Shown: positions 26,669 through 36,163, numbered from the stretch's first letter. The stretch is 64,000 bases of DNA from Rhizobiaceae bacterium (GCA_025698895.1 JAILWO010000002.1:372001-436000); one strand, 5' to 3'. The notes: a model not told the origin generated them from the sequence alone. Numbers and translations: made by a program.

Positions 26669-28171
26669 TCAGAAGCCCGGTTCGCGGTAGGGCGCCGGGA
26701 TCAGCGCTTCCCGGGGATGCTCGGCCAGGAGCCGGTCGGCGTGGGCCGCGCGGCCGGTGGCGCGAAGGTGCTTCAGATAGCCGCCGAGTTCGCCGCGCGT
26801 GTGGAAGGGACCGCCCTCGCGCATGACCGTCATCAGCGGATCGACGTCGTACCGACTTTCGCGCGCCATGCGCCCGAGCCAGTCGTCGAGCAGGGCGAGT
26901 CCGAAGCGCAGCGCCGCCGGCGCCGCGCCGGCGATGTCGTTTTCCTGATGCGGGTCGGCGGTGAGGTTGAACAGGGCATGCTCGCCGAAGGGGCGGTAGC
27001 CGTTGTGAAGGATGCGCAGGAGCAGGTAGTCCTCGCCCTCGAAGCGGAAGCGCACGCCGCGCTGGCACGACCAGGCGCCTTGCGAGAGCACGAGCCAGGG
27101 CCGCGAGGAGGGCTCGCCGCCGCGCATGGCCGACGCGAAGGAACAGCCGTCCCAATTGGCCGGAACCTCGCCGCCGAGCAGCTCGATCAGGGTCGCGGCC
27201 CAGTCGAAATGATAATGCAGGCCGTCGTCGACCACCGGAGCCAGGCCCGGCCAGCGGATGATGAGCGGAACGCGGCAGGTGAACTCGTCCGCCGTCTGGT
27301 GGTCGGCCCAGATGTTGAGCTCGCCGAGATTCTCGCCGTGGTCGGCGCCGATGACGACGGCGGTGTCGTCGGCCAGGCCGAGCCGCTCCAGCTCCTCCAG
27401 GATCAGCCCGACATGATGGTCGGCGTAGCGCACGCCCATGTCGTAGCCGTCGATCCAGGCGCGGGCCTTGTCCATGCCGTCGATCGGCACCGGCCCGAGC
27501 GGAAAGCGCTCGTGCAGCGTCTCGTATCCGTAGCCGTTCGGCTCGGCCGCGCCGTGCGGCCCGTAGCTTGCCATCTGGGCGGCGATCTTGTCGGCGGTGA
27601 TCCACCCGGGCAGCGGGTCGTTCTTGAACGGATTGCCGAAGGCGTCGGGCGTGCGGTAGGGCGTGTGCGGATCCCACAGATTAACGTGCAGGAACCAGGG
27701 CCGTTCGCGGCCCTTGCGCTTCAGCCAGTCGATTGCCAGCGGCGTCACCTCGTCGGCGCGCTCCATGCCGCGCAGGCCCGGATTCACGACCTCGTTGAAG
27801 CCGGCATACCAGTGCCAGCAGCCGTGGCGCTCGGCGAACGAGCTGATCGTGGCCGTGTATAGGCCCGCCTTGCGCAGCGCGCCCATCCAGCCGGTCTGCT
27901 GGAACTGGCCGGCCCAGGCCCGCGTGCTGCCCTCGATGAAGGGCTCGCAGGCCGTGCCGCCATGGGCCACCACACCGGTCTTGTAGCCGTGCCGGCCGGA
28001 CCACAGCGCCGTGCGCGACGGGTGGCAGGGCACGTCGGACACGTAGACGCCGGAAAACAGCGCCGCGTCCTTCGCCAGCCTGTCGATGTTGGGGGAGGTG
28101 TCGCGGTGATAGCCGTAGCATCCCAGATGGTCCGGCCGCAGACTGTCAATATCGATATAGAGGACATTCAT
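26669..28171 (-). CDS. Type I sulfatase
   Basis: 500-residue alkaline-phosphatase-superfamily sulfatase. The N-terminal metal site is MNVLYIDIDSLRPDHLGCYG and the catalytic motif is C49-H-P-S-R (CxPSR), in which the Cys is converted to formylglycine by a separate enzyme, then TALWSGRH. The second metal site is VIGADHGENLGE. There is no signal peptide, so it appears cytoplasmic and would act on imported sulfated molecules. ATG at 28171 opens the conserved core; the frame continues upstream but without conservation. It lies on the same strand as, and upstream of, the ABC operon, and its 3' end precedes the second LacI operator. Confidence 0.88.
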   Translation of the reverse strand: MNVLYIDIDSLRPDHLGCYGYHRDTSPNIDRLAKDAALFSGVYVSDVPCHPSRTALWSGRHGYKTGVVAHGGTACEPFIEGSTRAWAGQFQQTGWMGALRKAGLYTATISSFAERHGCWHWYAGFNEVVNPGLRGMERADEVTPLAIDWLKRKGRERPWFLHVNLWDPHTPYRTPDAFGNPFKNDPLPGWITADKIAAQMASYGPHGAAEPNGYGYETLHERFPLGPVPIDGMDKARAWIDGYDMGVRYADHHVGLILEELERLGLADDTAVVIGADHGENLGELNIWADHQTADEFTCRVPLIIRWPGLAPVVDDGLHYHFDWAATLIELLGGEVPANWDGCSFASAMRGGEPSSRPWLVLSQGAWSCQRGVRFRFEGEDYLLLRILHNGYRPFGEHALFNLTADPHQENDIAGAAPAALRFGLALLDDWLGRMARESRYDVDPLMTVMREGGPFHTRGELGGYLKHLRATGRAAHADRLLAEHPREALIPAPYREPGF

Positions 28172-28309
28172 TCCCGTGTTCCCCGCCGTTGAGCGACGCG
28201 CGCAGACGTGCGCGCGCAAGCGAAGCTTCGCCACGCGGGCTTGTCCAGCCCCCGTTGAAAAATGCGCGGCCGGGCCGGCGTGTCCTCAGATCGGGTCGGT
28301 CATCGCCCT

Positions 28310-28530
28310 CATGTCGGCCCTGATAGCCCAGGAGACCGGGCAGGAAGAGGACGAGGTCGGGAAAGAAGGTGATCAGCGCGAGCAAGGCCAGCATCGCGTA
28401 GAGGAAGGGCAGGATGTCGCGCACCAGCGCGCGCAGCGACACCTGGGCGATGTTAGTCATGATGAACAGGAGCAGGCCGTAGGGCGGCGTGATCAGCCCG
28501 ATCAGGAATATGCTGAGCTCGAGGTGCCGC
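28310..28530 (-). pseudogene. Remnant of a TRAP transporter large permease (DctM C terminus)
   Basis: In one frame of the 435-base gap between the GntR gene and the sulfatase, about 70 codons read IFLIGLITPPYGLLLFIMTN, then AQVSLRALVRDILPFLYAM and LITFFPDLVLFLPGLLGYQG. This is the last part of a DctM subunit (ITPPxGxxLFV motif plus two membrane helices). The rest of the gene and any small subunit or binding protein are missing, so a TRAP operon once beside the GntR gene was deleted. No signal for an independent start is seen. Confidence 0.7.
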
Positions 28531-28606
28531 AAGGCAGCGGGCGTCGGCGCTTTCCGATTTTCCCGCCGACGGACGGCCGTGGTCAAAGCCGGGATTTGCT
28601 GGATGC

Positions 28607-29353
28607 CTATTCCCGGCCCATCAGTTCGCGCCGGGCGATCGTGGCATAGGCGCTGATGTGTTTCTGCATGCGCGTCCGGGCAAGCTCGGCGTCGCGCCGG
28701 GCAACGGCCGACATGATCGCCGCATGCGCCTTGACCGCCGCGTGGCGCAATTCGGGCGTGGTCACTTCCTGATAGCCCGCCGCGTCGAATATCGGCTGCG
28801 AAATCGCCTCCATCAGCGCGATGAGGACCTCGTTGCGGCTGGCGCGGGCAAGCGCCAGGTGCCAGTCGAGATTGATGCGCTTATAGGCGGCGACATTGTC
28901 GACCGACAGGACGAAGCGCTCGTGGATTTCCCCGAGCTCTTCCAGTTCCTTCTCGGTATGGTTGGTCGCGGCGAGCCCCGCCAGGAAGGGTTCGACGGCC
29001 AGCCGGCACTCCAGCAGCGATTCCAGCCTGATCGCATGGCTGCGGACGAAAAGCTGCATGGAGCGTGAAACCGAGCCGCGTCCGGGAAGCTGAACGGTGG
29101 AGCCGCCCGAGCGGCCGGGGCGGGTCGATATCAGGCCCTCGACCTCCAGCACCCGCAGGGCCTCGCGCACCGAGGAGCGGCTGAGCCGCGACTCCTGGAC
29201 CAGTTCGCGTTCGGTGGGCAGGGATTCTCCGGGCGCGATGTGACCGCCCAGGATGAGGTCCCGAAGCCGGTTGGCGAGCACGTCGGAAGCCTTGGGGACG
29301 TTGATCGGCTCAAGTATGCCCTTTCGGGTTTCCTCCTCCGCCTGGTCGCGCAT
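28607..29353 (-). CDS. FadR-subfamily GntR transcriptional regulator
   Basis: 248-residue GntR regulator. The winged HTH covers about residues 18-85 (KASDVLANRLRDLILGGHIA, PGESLPTERELVQESRLSRS, SVREALRVLE) and the all-helical FCD effector domain follows from about 100, with metal-site residues in the DWHLALARASRNEVL region. ATG at 29353 is preferred over an upstream TTG. A perfect FadR-type palindrome lies at 29419-29433 just upstream, so it probably controls itself. The former target next to it, a TRAP transporter, survives only as a fragment. Confidence 0.85.
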   Translation of the reverse strand: MRDQAEEETRKGILEPINVPKASDVLANRLRDLILGGHIAPGESLPTERELVQESRLSRSSVREALRVLEVEGLISTRPGRSGGSTVQLPGRGSVSRSMQLFVRSHAIRLESLLECRLAVEPFLAGLAATNHTEKELEELGEIHERFVLSVDNVAAYKRINLDWHLALARASRNEVLIALMEAISQPIFDAAGYQEVTTPELRHAAVKAHAAIMSAVARRDAELARTRMQKHISAYATIARRELMGRE

Positions 29354-29418
29354 CAGGCGATCCCTTCGCAAATCGTGAAAAGCGGACGTGCGATCATAGG
29401 CCGCCGCCAAAATATGTC

Positions 29419-29433
29419 AATTGTCAGACAATT
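29419..29433. promoter_or_regulatory. GntR/FadR-type operator
   Basis: AATTGTCAGACAATT, a perfect palindrome around 29426, containing TTGTCAGACAA, which fits the FadR-subfamily consensus T-n-G-T-n3-A-C-n-A. It is 66 bases upstream of the chosen GntR start. Autoregulation is inferred. Confidence 0.7.
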
Positions 29434-29456
29434 ATTGGCCGCCAACAGTGACAAGG

Positions 29457-29483
29457 CCGGCCATGCTCGTTTCGCATGGCCGG
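29457..29483 (-). terminator. Hairpin at the 3' end of the T6SS operon
   Basis: Perfect 10-bp stem CCGGCCATGC (29457-29466) / GCATGGCCGG (29474-29483) with a 7-base loop, 46 bases past the tssH stop. There is no long U tract on the minus strand, so intrinsic termination is possible but not certain. Confidence 0.45.
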
Positions 29484-29528
29484 TGAAACGCCGGGCAATG
29501 GCCAGGGATCGCACCCTGCGCCGATGCG

Positions 29529-32333
29529 TCAGCTCACTTCGTAGGCGAACTCGCCGTCCTTCACGTCGACCGCCGCGCGCGAAACTTCCTCCTTTTCCAG
29601 CGCCCTGTTGAGGAAGTGCCGGGAAAGCTCGGGCAGGAGCGTGTTGGTGATGATGTTGTCGATGATGCGCCCGCCCGAATCCGGGTTGTTGCACTGGGCG
29701 ACGATGTGATCGACGACCCCGTCGGTATAGGTGAATTCGGCATCGTGATTGTCGGCGATGCGCCGCTTGATGCGATCGAGCTGCAGCCGGACGATCCCCG
29801 ACAGCATGGCCGGCGACAACGGGAAATAGGGGATGGTCACGATGCGGCCGAGGAGCGCCGGCGGAAAGACCTGCGTGAGATACGGCCTCAGCGCCTCGGC
29901 AAGCGCCTCCGGCGTCACCTCGGTCTTCCCTTCGTCGGCCATTTTCATGATGACCTCGGTGCCGACGTTGGACGTCAGGATGATCAGCGTGTTCTTGAAA
30001 TCGATGCGCCGGCCGGTGCCGTCTTCCATGATGCCCTTGTCGAACACCTGGAAGAAAAGCTGGTGCACGTCGCGGTGCGCCTTCTCGATCTCGTCCAGCA
30101 GAACCACGCTGTAGGGCTTGCGCCGCACCGCCTCCGTGAGCCGGCCACCCTCGCCATAGCCGACATAGCCGGGAGGCGCGCCCTTGAGCGCGGAGACCGT
30201 GTGCGCCTCCTGGAACTCGCTCATATTAATGGTGATCATGTTCTGCTCGCCGCCGTAGAGCGCCTCGGCCAGCGCCAGCGCCGTCTCGGTCTTGCCGACG
30301 CCCGAGGGGCCGCACAGCATGAACACGCCGATCGGCTTGTCGGGATTGTCGAGCCTGGCGCGATTGGTCTCGATGCGCTTGGCGATCATCTTCAGGCCAT
30401 GGCTCTGGCCGAGCACGCGCTTGTCTAGGATTTCGGCGAGATGGAGGATGGTCTGCACCTCGTCGCGCACCATCCGGCCGACCGGAATGCCGGTCCAGTC
30501 CGACACGACGGACGCCACCGCCTGCTCGTCGACATGGGCGAAGATCATCCGGTTCTCCGGATTGCGGTCGTCGAGTTCGCCGATCTTCGAACGCAGTCCC
30601 TCGCGCCAGACCTGAAGGTCGGCCTCGCTGGCGGCGATCGCGGCGGGCGCGTCGCCGTTGGCGCCCTGAGGTGTCTCTTCCTGCGGGGAGGCGGCTTGCT
30701 CGTCATCGCCGTCATTGTCGTTGACGGCGCCAGGTGCGGCCTCGGCCTCGGGGGCCGCTGTCGATGAGGCGCCATCGCTGGCAGTCGTCATGCGCCCGGC
30801 GAGTTTGCCGCGGAGGGCCAGAACCTCGTCCACGAGCGAACGCTCGGCTTCGTATTCGGCCTGCTGCGCGGCGAGATTTTCCTCGGCCTCGGCGATCAGC
30901 GCCTTCAGTTCCTCGATTCGTTCGGGATCGGTGCGGCCGATCTCCTCCTCGCGTTCCTGCGCCGTCAGTTCGGTGCGCAGGTCATCGATGCGGACCTTGA
31001 GGTCGGCGATCGTGGCGGGCGTGGTGGACTGGCTGATCGCAACCCGCGCGCAGGCCGTGTCGAGCAGGCTGACGGCCTTGTCGGGCAACTGGCGCGCGGG
31101 AATATATTTCGCCGAGAGCTCGACGGCCGCGACCACCGCCTCGTCGGAGATGCGCACCTTGTGGTGCTTTTCCATCGGCGCCAGGATGCCGCGCAGCATA
31201 GTGACGGCCTTCGGAATGTTCGGCTCGTCGACATTGACCGGCTGGAACCGCCGCGTCAGGGCGGGATCCTTCTCGAAATAGTTGCGGTATTCGGCCCAGG
31301 TCGTCGCGCCGATGGTGCGCAACGTGCCTCGCGCCAGCGCGGGCTTCAAAAGATTGGCCGCGTCGCCGGTGCCTTGCGCGCCGCCTGCGCCGATCAGCGT
31401 ATGGGCCTCGTCGATGAACAGGATGATCGGCGTCGGCGAGGCCTGGACCTCGTCGATCACGGAGCGCAGCCGCTGCTCGAACTCGCCCTTCATCGAGGCG
31501 CCGGCCTGCATCAGGCCGATGTCGAGCGCGCAAAGCCGCACGCCTCTCAACTGCGGCGGCACGTCGCCGGACGCCAGGCGCTGGGCGAAACCCTCGACCA
31601 CGGCCGTCTTGCCCACGCCCGCTTCGCCGGTGAGGATGGGATTGTTCTGCCGCCGGCGCATGAGCACGTCGATGATCTGCCGGATCTCGTCGTCGCGACC
31701 CACAACCGGATCCATCTTGCCGCTCTTGGCATTGGCCGTCATGTCGACGGAGAAGCGGTCGAGCGCGGTCTTGCCGCGCGCGGCGCCGCCTTCATCGGCC
31801 GCCGCCCCCGTACCTTCGCCAACCAGGCCCGAGCCGTCCATCGGGCGCAGGTTTTCCTCGTCGGACTGCGCCCACACCGTGCGCGCTTCATTGGCGACCC
31901 GGTCGGCGTCGATCGCCTGAAACTGCTTGGAGGACTGGAACAGCGCGTTGCGCAGTTCGCGCGACTTCAGCGCCGCGATGAGAACGTGGCCCGACCGGAT
32001 CTGCGTTTCGCCAAACAGCAGGGTGGCGTAATGCCAGCCCCGGTCGAGCGTATCGGTGATCTGCGTGGAGACCTGCGGCATCTCGGTCTCGTTCTTGCGG
32101 AAGCCGTTGACGGCGTCGGTGAGGTCCTTCAGGGCGCGCGCCCGGTCGACCTTGAGGTGGTCGAAGGTGATGGCGACGTCGGAGCGGTCGTTGGACAGGA
32201 TGTGCAACATCCAGTGCGCCAGTTCGACATGGCGGTTGCCGGCCTTCTTGGCGTGACGCCAGGCCTGCATGAAGGCGTCGTAGCCGAGCCGGTTGAGCTT
32301 TCCTGTTACGGTTTCGAGACTGATCTCGCTCAT
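29529..32333 (-). CDS. tssH: Type VI secretion system ATPase TssH (ClpV)
   Basis: 934-residue double AAA+ ATPase that disassembles contracted T6SS sheaths. The Clp-N repeats occupy about residues 1-150. The first AAA module has Walker A GEAGVGKT (236-243) and Walker B ILFIDEAHTLIG; a coiled-coil middle follows; the second Walker A is GPSGVGKTETALALAEALYG near 645. The ClpV-type insertion rich in Ala, Glu and Asp sits near 520-570. It is the last gene of the minus-strand T6SS operon, 159 bases after tssG. It is distinguished from ClpB by its N domain and its place beside tssF/G. Confidence 0.95.
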   Translation of the reverse strand: MSEISLETVTGKLNRLGYDAFMQAWRHAKKAGNRHVELAHWMLHILSNDRSDVAITFDHLKVDRARALKDLTDAVNGFRKNETEMPQVSTQITDTLDRGWHYATLLFGETQIRSGHVLIAALKSRELRNALFQSSKQFQAIDADRVANEARTVWAQSDEENLRPMDGSGLVGEGTGAAADEGGAARGKTALDRFSVDMTANAKSGKMDPVVGRDDEIRQIIDVLMRRRQNNPILTGEAGVGKTAVVEGFAQRLASGDVPPQLRGVRLCALDIGLMQAGASMKGEFEQRLRSVIDEVQASPTPIILFIDEAHTLIGAGGAQGTGDAANLLKPALARGTLRTIGATTWAEYRNYFEKDPALTRRFQPVNVDEPNIPKAVTMLRGILAPMEKHHKVRISDEAVVAAVELSAKYIPARQLPDKAVSLLDTACARVAISQSTTPATIADLKVRIDDLRTELTAQEREEEIGRTDPERIEELKALIAEAEENLAAQQAEYEAERSLVDEVLALRGKLAGRMTTASDGASSTAAPEAEAAPGAVNDNDGDDEQAASPQEETPQGANGDAPAAIAASEADLQVWREGLRSKIGELDDRNPENRMIFAHVDEQAVASVVSDWTGIPVGRMVRDEVQTILHLAEILDKRVLGQSHGLKMIAKRIETNRARLDNPDKPIGVFMLCGPSGVGKTETALALAEALYGGEQNMITINMSEFQEAHTVSALKGAPPGYVGYGEGGRLTEAVRRKPYSVVLLDEIEKAHRDVHQLFFQVFDKGIMEDGTGRRIDFKNTLIILTSNVGTEVIMKMADEGKTEVTPEALAEALRPYLTQVFPPALLGRIVTIPYFPLSPAMLSGIVRLQLDRIKRRIADNHDAEFTYTDGVVDHIVAQCNNPDSGGRIIDNIITNTLLPELSRHFLNRALEKEEVSRAAVDVKDGEFAYEVS

Positions 32334-32492
32334 ATCGTGTTCCCCCTCGGGTCGCGCAGGCGACGCCGGCTTGGTTCTATCGCTTCTGGCCGTGACGCCA
32401 CTACCCTTGCGTCATGGTGCCGGAAATCCCGGCTCTGCGTCAATTTCAATCGTATGTCGCGACGGCGTTCATATGCCGTCCGACGGTTCCTC

Positions 32493-33548
32493 TCAGTGGC
32501 TTTTCTTACGTCCCGCGCGCGTCTTCTTGGCGGCCTTCTGATTGAGGCTGGCCAGGCGGCGCAGTTCCATCGGGTCGAAGCGCGCGTCGCGCAGACGGAT
32601 GGTCTCGTCCGCGTCCGGGTCGGGCGCCATCCAGGCGGTCCAGCCGAGTTGCCCCGAAACGCCGAGTCTGGCAGGCTCGGCGCAACGGATGGGCAGCGAC
32701 AACTGCACATCGAACTCGTAGCGATGGCCGATATAGAAAAAGACGAGGTCGGTCAGGTTGTCGAACAGCTCGCCGGTGGGCAGGAACTTCTTGTACTGTT
32801 CGAGGTCGCGCGCGTCGATCGAGATGCGGATCTTGTCGTTGATGGAATAGGCGCGCGAACCGAGCAGGGCGTCGACGCCGAGCGCCGAGCCCGCCGCCCC
32901 GAGCGCAAGACGGTCGTCCGGTTCGAACAGAAGCCAGGAGCCGATCCGCTCCTCGACATCGGTTTCAACCTTGAACACGCCGCGGATGAGCCTTCTCAGC
33001 CTTGACGCGCTGCGGACCGTGCAGGAGACCAGACCCGCATAGCCGATCTTGGCGATGTCATCGACGCTGTCGCGCCCGCCGAGCGCCGGTGTGCCGATGC
33101 CGGCGATCGAGGCGAGATAGGCGAAGAAGCGATCGCTTTCCGGTCGGTCGAACTGGGCGATGGGGCGGGCATCGCTCCAGGCGCGGAAGAAAAGCTGCAG
33201 GAAGCGCGCCGCAAGGATGTTGGTGAAGGCCTCGAAGGACTCGTCCCTGCCCATCGACCACTGATAGGCGTCGATCGTCGTGGTCAGGGGCAGCGCGCCC
33301 TGCGGACCGAAGAAGCCGAGGAACCGGGCCGTGACCTTGGGGCGGCCGGAGGGCTGATCCTTGTAGTCGGCTATGTTCGAGGCCGGAAAGTCCAGGAAGG
33401 GCGGTTGCGCCAGGTCGACGACATCCTCCACCAGCACGCTGCTGTCGCCGATGCGCGGCTTTTCCTTCGCCGATCTCTCGAGCTCGCGCATGACAGCGAA
33501 GAAATCGAAGCCGAACGGCTCGGCGCGCAGATCCTCGCGATAGGTCAC
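32493..33548 (-). CDS. tssG: Type VI secretion baseplate protein TssG
   Basis: 351-residue ImpH/VasB-type baseplate subunit. The N-terminal block reads FGFDFFAVMRELER and is followed by KVTARFLGFFGPQGALPLTT near residues 71-90; LTDLVFFYIGHRYEFDVQLS is near the C terminus. These are the conserved TssG segments. The start is GTG and overlaps the tssF stop by 4 bases (GTGA). The C terminus is lysine/arginine-rich. With TssF, TssE and TssK it forms the wedge of the baseplate; TssK is not in this window. Confidence 0.93.
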   Translation of the reverse strand: MTYREDLRAEPFGFDFFAVMRELERSAKEKPRIGDSSVLVEDVVDLAQPPFLDFPASNIADYKDQPSGRPKVTARFLGFFGPQGALPLTTTIDAYQWSMGRDESFEAFTNILAARFLQLFFRAWSDARPIAQFDRPESDRFFAYLASIAGIGTPALGGRDSVDDIAKIGYAGLVSCTVRSASRLRRLIRGVFKVETDVEERIGSWLLFEPDDRLALGAAGSALGVDALLGSRAYSINDKIRISIDARDLEQYKKFLPTGELFDNLTDLVFFYIGHRYEFDVQLSLPIRCAEPARLGVSGQLGWTAWMAPDPDADETIRLRDARFDPMELRRLASLNQKAAKKTRAGRKKSH

Positions 33549-35506
33549 AATGTGCGCCCCAGGCCCGACCGCGGCGGCCAGCGCTTCACCACACCCCGTT
33601 GCTTGGAGGAGATCACCGTCTCGGTGAAGCTGTTGATCGCGGTGTACTCGGCCATGAACCGGTCGAGCACGGCGCCGATCAGGAAGATACCCGTGCCTTC
33701 AAAGGCCTTTTCGTCGAAGTGGATCGTGACCTCCATCCCGCGCGCGGCGTTGAAGCCGGTCGCCTGGCGCACCCGGCGTACGATGGGACGTGTCTCGACG
33801 CTCTCTATGCCCCTGAGCTTGCGCTCGGCGACCATGTCGTTGAGGTCGGCGAAGAGCGCGAGCAGCTCGCGCAGCGCGCCGGCGCCATCTTGCGGGTTGC
33901 GGTCCGACAGGCCCAGATGATTGAAGGACAGGAGGTTGACGAGCTTCCAGAGCGTCAGCCCCGAAGGGGCCAGGTCGCGGTTCTTTCGCTCTATGTTGAC
34001 GACCGACTCACGCGGACGCGTCGGCCCCGCCACGCAGACCAGCGGAATGGAGGTGTTGTCGACGAGAATGAAGTCCGCGCCCGCTTCGCCCGTCGGAAGC
34101 TGGTCGGTCAGGTGGCGGTTGGACGCCAGCACCCGCACGCTGAGTTCCCGGACACGATCTGTGTCATCGATGGAGGCGGGCTCGCGCAGGGACAGGAAAA
34201 GATCCGTGCCCGTGTAGGAGCTGCGGGGACCGTTGCGCCGCTCCTGGGACGTGTACCGACGGGGCAGCCTGCGATAGGTGTAATAGAGTGCGTCCCTGGC
34301 CGGAATATTTCCCTCGGGAAGTGAATAGAGCGGGTAAACCCGTTCCTTCTCCTTGCGACCCTGGTAGTGCGCATAGACGTCGAGCACCGTATGCGCCTCG
34401 AAGTCGAGCGTGCGGCTGATGTCGGGGACGACGTGATGCTCGTGCTCGTTGCGGCGCACCGGCACGCGCGAGCACTGCATCTCGAAGAGGTTGGAGGCCG
34501 GCGCGCAATATAGCCGGAACATGTCCGCCCTTACGATCGAGGCCAGCCGGGAGACGGACGAGTCAAACTCGAAGATGATGTCGAAGGCCGGCGCGTCGAT
34601 GCGCGAGAGGAACTTGCGCAGCCCGTTGAGGCGAAAGCCGAGGAACTTGCTGGGGAAGGTGAAGAAGTCCCGCAGGATCTCGAGGCCGGAAAACTGTCTG
34701 TCGTCGAGCTCGAACAGGCTTTCCTCCTCGGAAAAACCGATCTGTTCCAGCATGTCCGGCGAGGCGGTGGCGAAGACCGGATCTCCCTGTTCGTCCTGCC
34801 ATCGGAAGGTGATCTTGCGGCAATTCGCGAACAGCAGCTCGTAGAGCGCGATGGTGTCGTTCTCCATCCCGGCCAGGTGGACCGTCAGCCGGTCGGCCAT
34901 CACGGACTTCACCGGCAGGGGCTTGTCCTCGGCACCCGTGCCGGCGTTTTGCACCGCCTCCGGATGATCGGTGAGCCGTCGGAAGGAGAGCTTGAGGCCG
35001 CCCATCACACCCGGCGCGCACTCCACGCCGAGCGCCTGGATCGGCGTCGCGGCGGAAAAATACTGAGCCTGCTCGATATGCAGCGGCCACATCTGGAGGT
35101 CGGAGCGCAACCTGTAGCGGCAGGATATCCGGCGCTCCTGCTCGACGAAGACGGCGTCGATATAGGCGCCGCGCTTGTAGAACAGCCCGTTGGCGAGGTC
35201 CGGATCGTCATAGGGTGGCGTGGCCTGGACGATCGTCGCCGACGGCGTCGGCGCCAGGAAGCCGGGGATGAGCTGGTCGAGCATCGCCGTGGTGAATTCG
35301 GCGAATTCGCTCTTGAGCTTGAGCTGGACGCGGGCAGCCATAAAGGCGCTGCCTTCGAGCAGACCGGCGATGCCGGGGTCCATCCGATCCTTGACGAGCC
35401 CGCCCAGCCGCTCGGCCACGCCCGGGAACTCCTCGGCGAACTCCTTCGACCTCTCATAGAGTATCTTCAGCTCGCGGTCGTAGAGTTCGAGGAACTCGCG
35501 GTTCAT
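33545..35506 (-). CDS. tssF: Type VI secretion baseplate protein TssF
   Basis: 653-residue ImpG/VasA-type subunit, the largest wedge protein. It opens with the signature MNREFLELYDRELKILYER and continues FAEEFPGVAERLGG; the first 120 residues carry the conserved YDRELxxL...FA...P..A.RL pattern. The start overlaps the tssE stop by 4 bases and the stop overlaps the tssG start by 4, so the three baseplate genes are translationally coupled. It is cytoplasmic. Confidence 0.94.
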   Translation of the reverse strand: MNREFLELYDRELKILYERSKEFAEEFPGVAERLGGLVKDRMDPGIAGLLEGSAFMAARVQLKLKSEFAEFTTAMLDQLIPGFLAPTPSATIVQATPPYDDPDLANGLFYKRGAYIDAVFVEQERRISCRYRLRSDLQMWPLHIEQAQYFSAATPIQALGVECAPGVMGGLKLSFRRLTDHPEAVQNAGTGAEDKPLPVKSVMADRLTVHLAGMENDTIALYELLFANCRKITFRWQDEQGDPVFATASPDMLEQIGFSEEESLFELDDRQFSGLEILRDFFTFPSKFLGFRLNGLRKFLSRIDAPAFDIIFEFDSSVSRLASIVRADMFRLYCAPASNLFEMQCSRVPVRRNEHEHHVVPDISRTLDFEAHTVLDVYAHYQGRKEKERVYPLYSLPEGNIPARDALYYTYRRLPRRYTSQERRNGPRSSYTGTDLFLSLREPASIDDTDRVRELSVRVLASNRHLTDQLPTGEAGADFILVDNTSIPLVCVAGPTRPRESVVNIERKNRDLAPSGLTLWKLVNLLSFNHLGLSDRNPQDGAGALRELLALFADLNDMVAERKLRGIESVETRPIVRRVRQATGFNAARGMEVTIHFDEKAFEGTGIFLIGAVLDRFMAEYTAINSFTETVISSKQRGVVKRWPPRSGLGRTL

Positions 35507-36057
35507 GTCGTGACCGGCAGCCGCATCAGTTGCACCTTGCCTGAGGAGACTTCGACCTCGGCCACAAAGTCGATCGGCACGTCGAAGGGCGTGCAGGCCA
35601 TCTCGCCGGAGACGACGAACCGTATGCGCTGGTTGACTTCGTCGAAGACCTCGTCGCGCTCGACCACCAGGGCGTCGGCGTAGAGTCGCGGCTCGAAATG
35701 CAGAAGGGCGGCCTTGAGGTTGTCGCCGATATCGCGGACGGCCAGTTCGTCGCTGGTGATGTGGGCGACATCCGGCAGGCCGAAGTTCAGGACCGACTTG
35801 CGGGCGAAATCCAGACCGTCCATGTCCTCGGCGGAATCAAGGTCGATCGTGTTGACCAGCGCCATCAGGTCGATGGCGAGATCCTTCTTGAGAGCGGCCT
35901 CGCCGACACCGCGCCGTCTGAGTGCGCCTCGTTCCGACAGGACGCGTTCGCCCTCCACGCGCTGGTCGATGCGGGTGCGCGCGTCGCCTTTGCGATTCGC
36001 CTCGCGGAACGCATACATAAGCGGGATCTGAAGGTTTTCGTGCTTTTTGTCGCGCAC
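35503..36057 (-). CDS. tssE: Type VI secretion baseplate protein TssE (gp25-like)
   Basis: Gp25-like lysozyme-related baseplate subunit of about 184 residues. The conserved gp25 region includes LAIDLMALVNTIDLDSAEDM, then FARKSVLNFGLPDV and DNLKAALLHFEPRL. The most likely start is GTG at 36057, giving the basic VRDKKHENLQIPLMYAFREA leader seen in related proteins; the next in-frame ATG at 36018 would drop it. Neither has a strong Shine-Dalgarno. The stop overlaps tssF by 4 bases. Confidence 0.85.
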   Translation of the reverse strand: MRDKKHENLQIPLMYAFREANRKGDARTRIDQRVEGERVLSERGALRRRGVGEAALKKDLAIDLMALVNTIDLDSAEDMDGLDFARKSVLNFGLPDVAHITSDELAVRDIGDNLKAALLHFEPRLYADALVVERDEVFDEVNQRIRFVVSGEMACTPFDVPIDFVAEVEVSSGKVQLMRLPVTT

Positions 36058-36163
36058 TGTCGCCCGCCCGGGACCGATCAAATGGCACGACGACCCGACG
36101 CGAAAGCACCGGATCGTCGAGCTATCAGAAGGCGCCCGCCGTACACGGCAGGCGTATCTGTAC

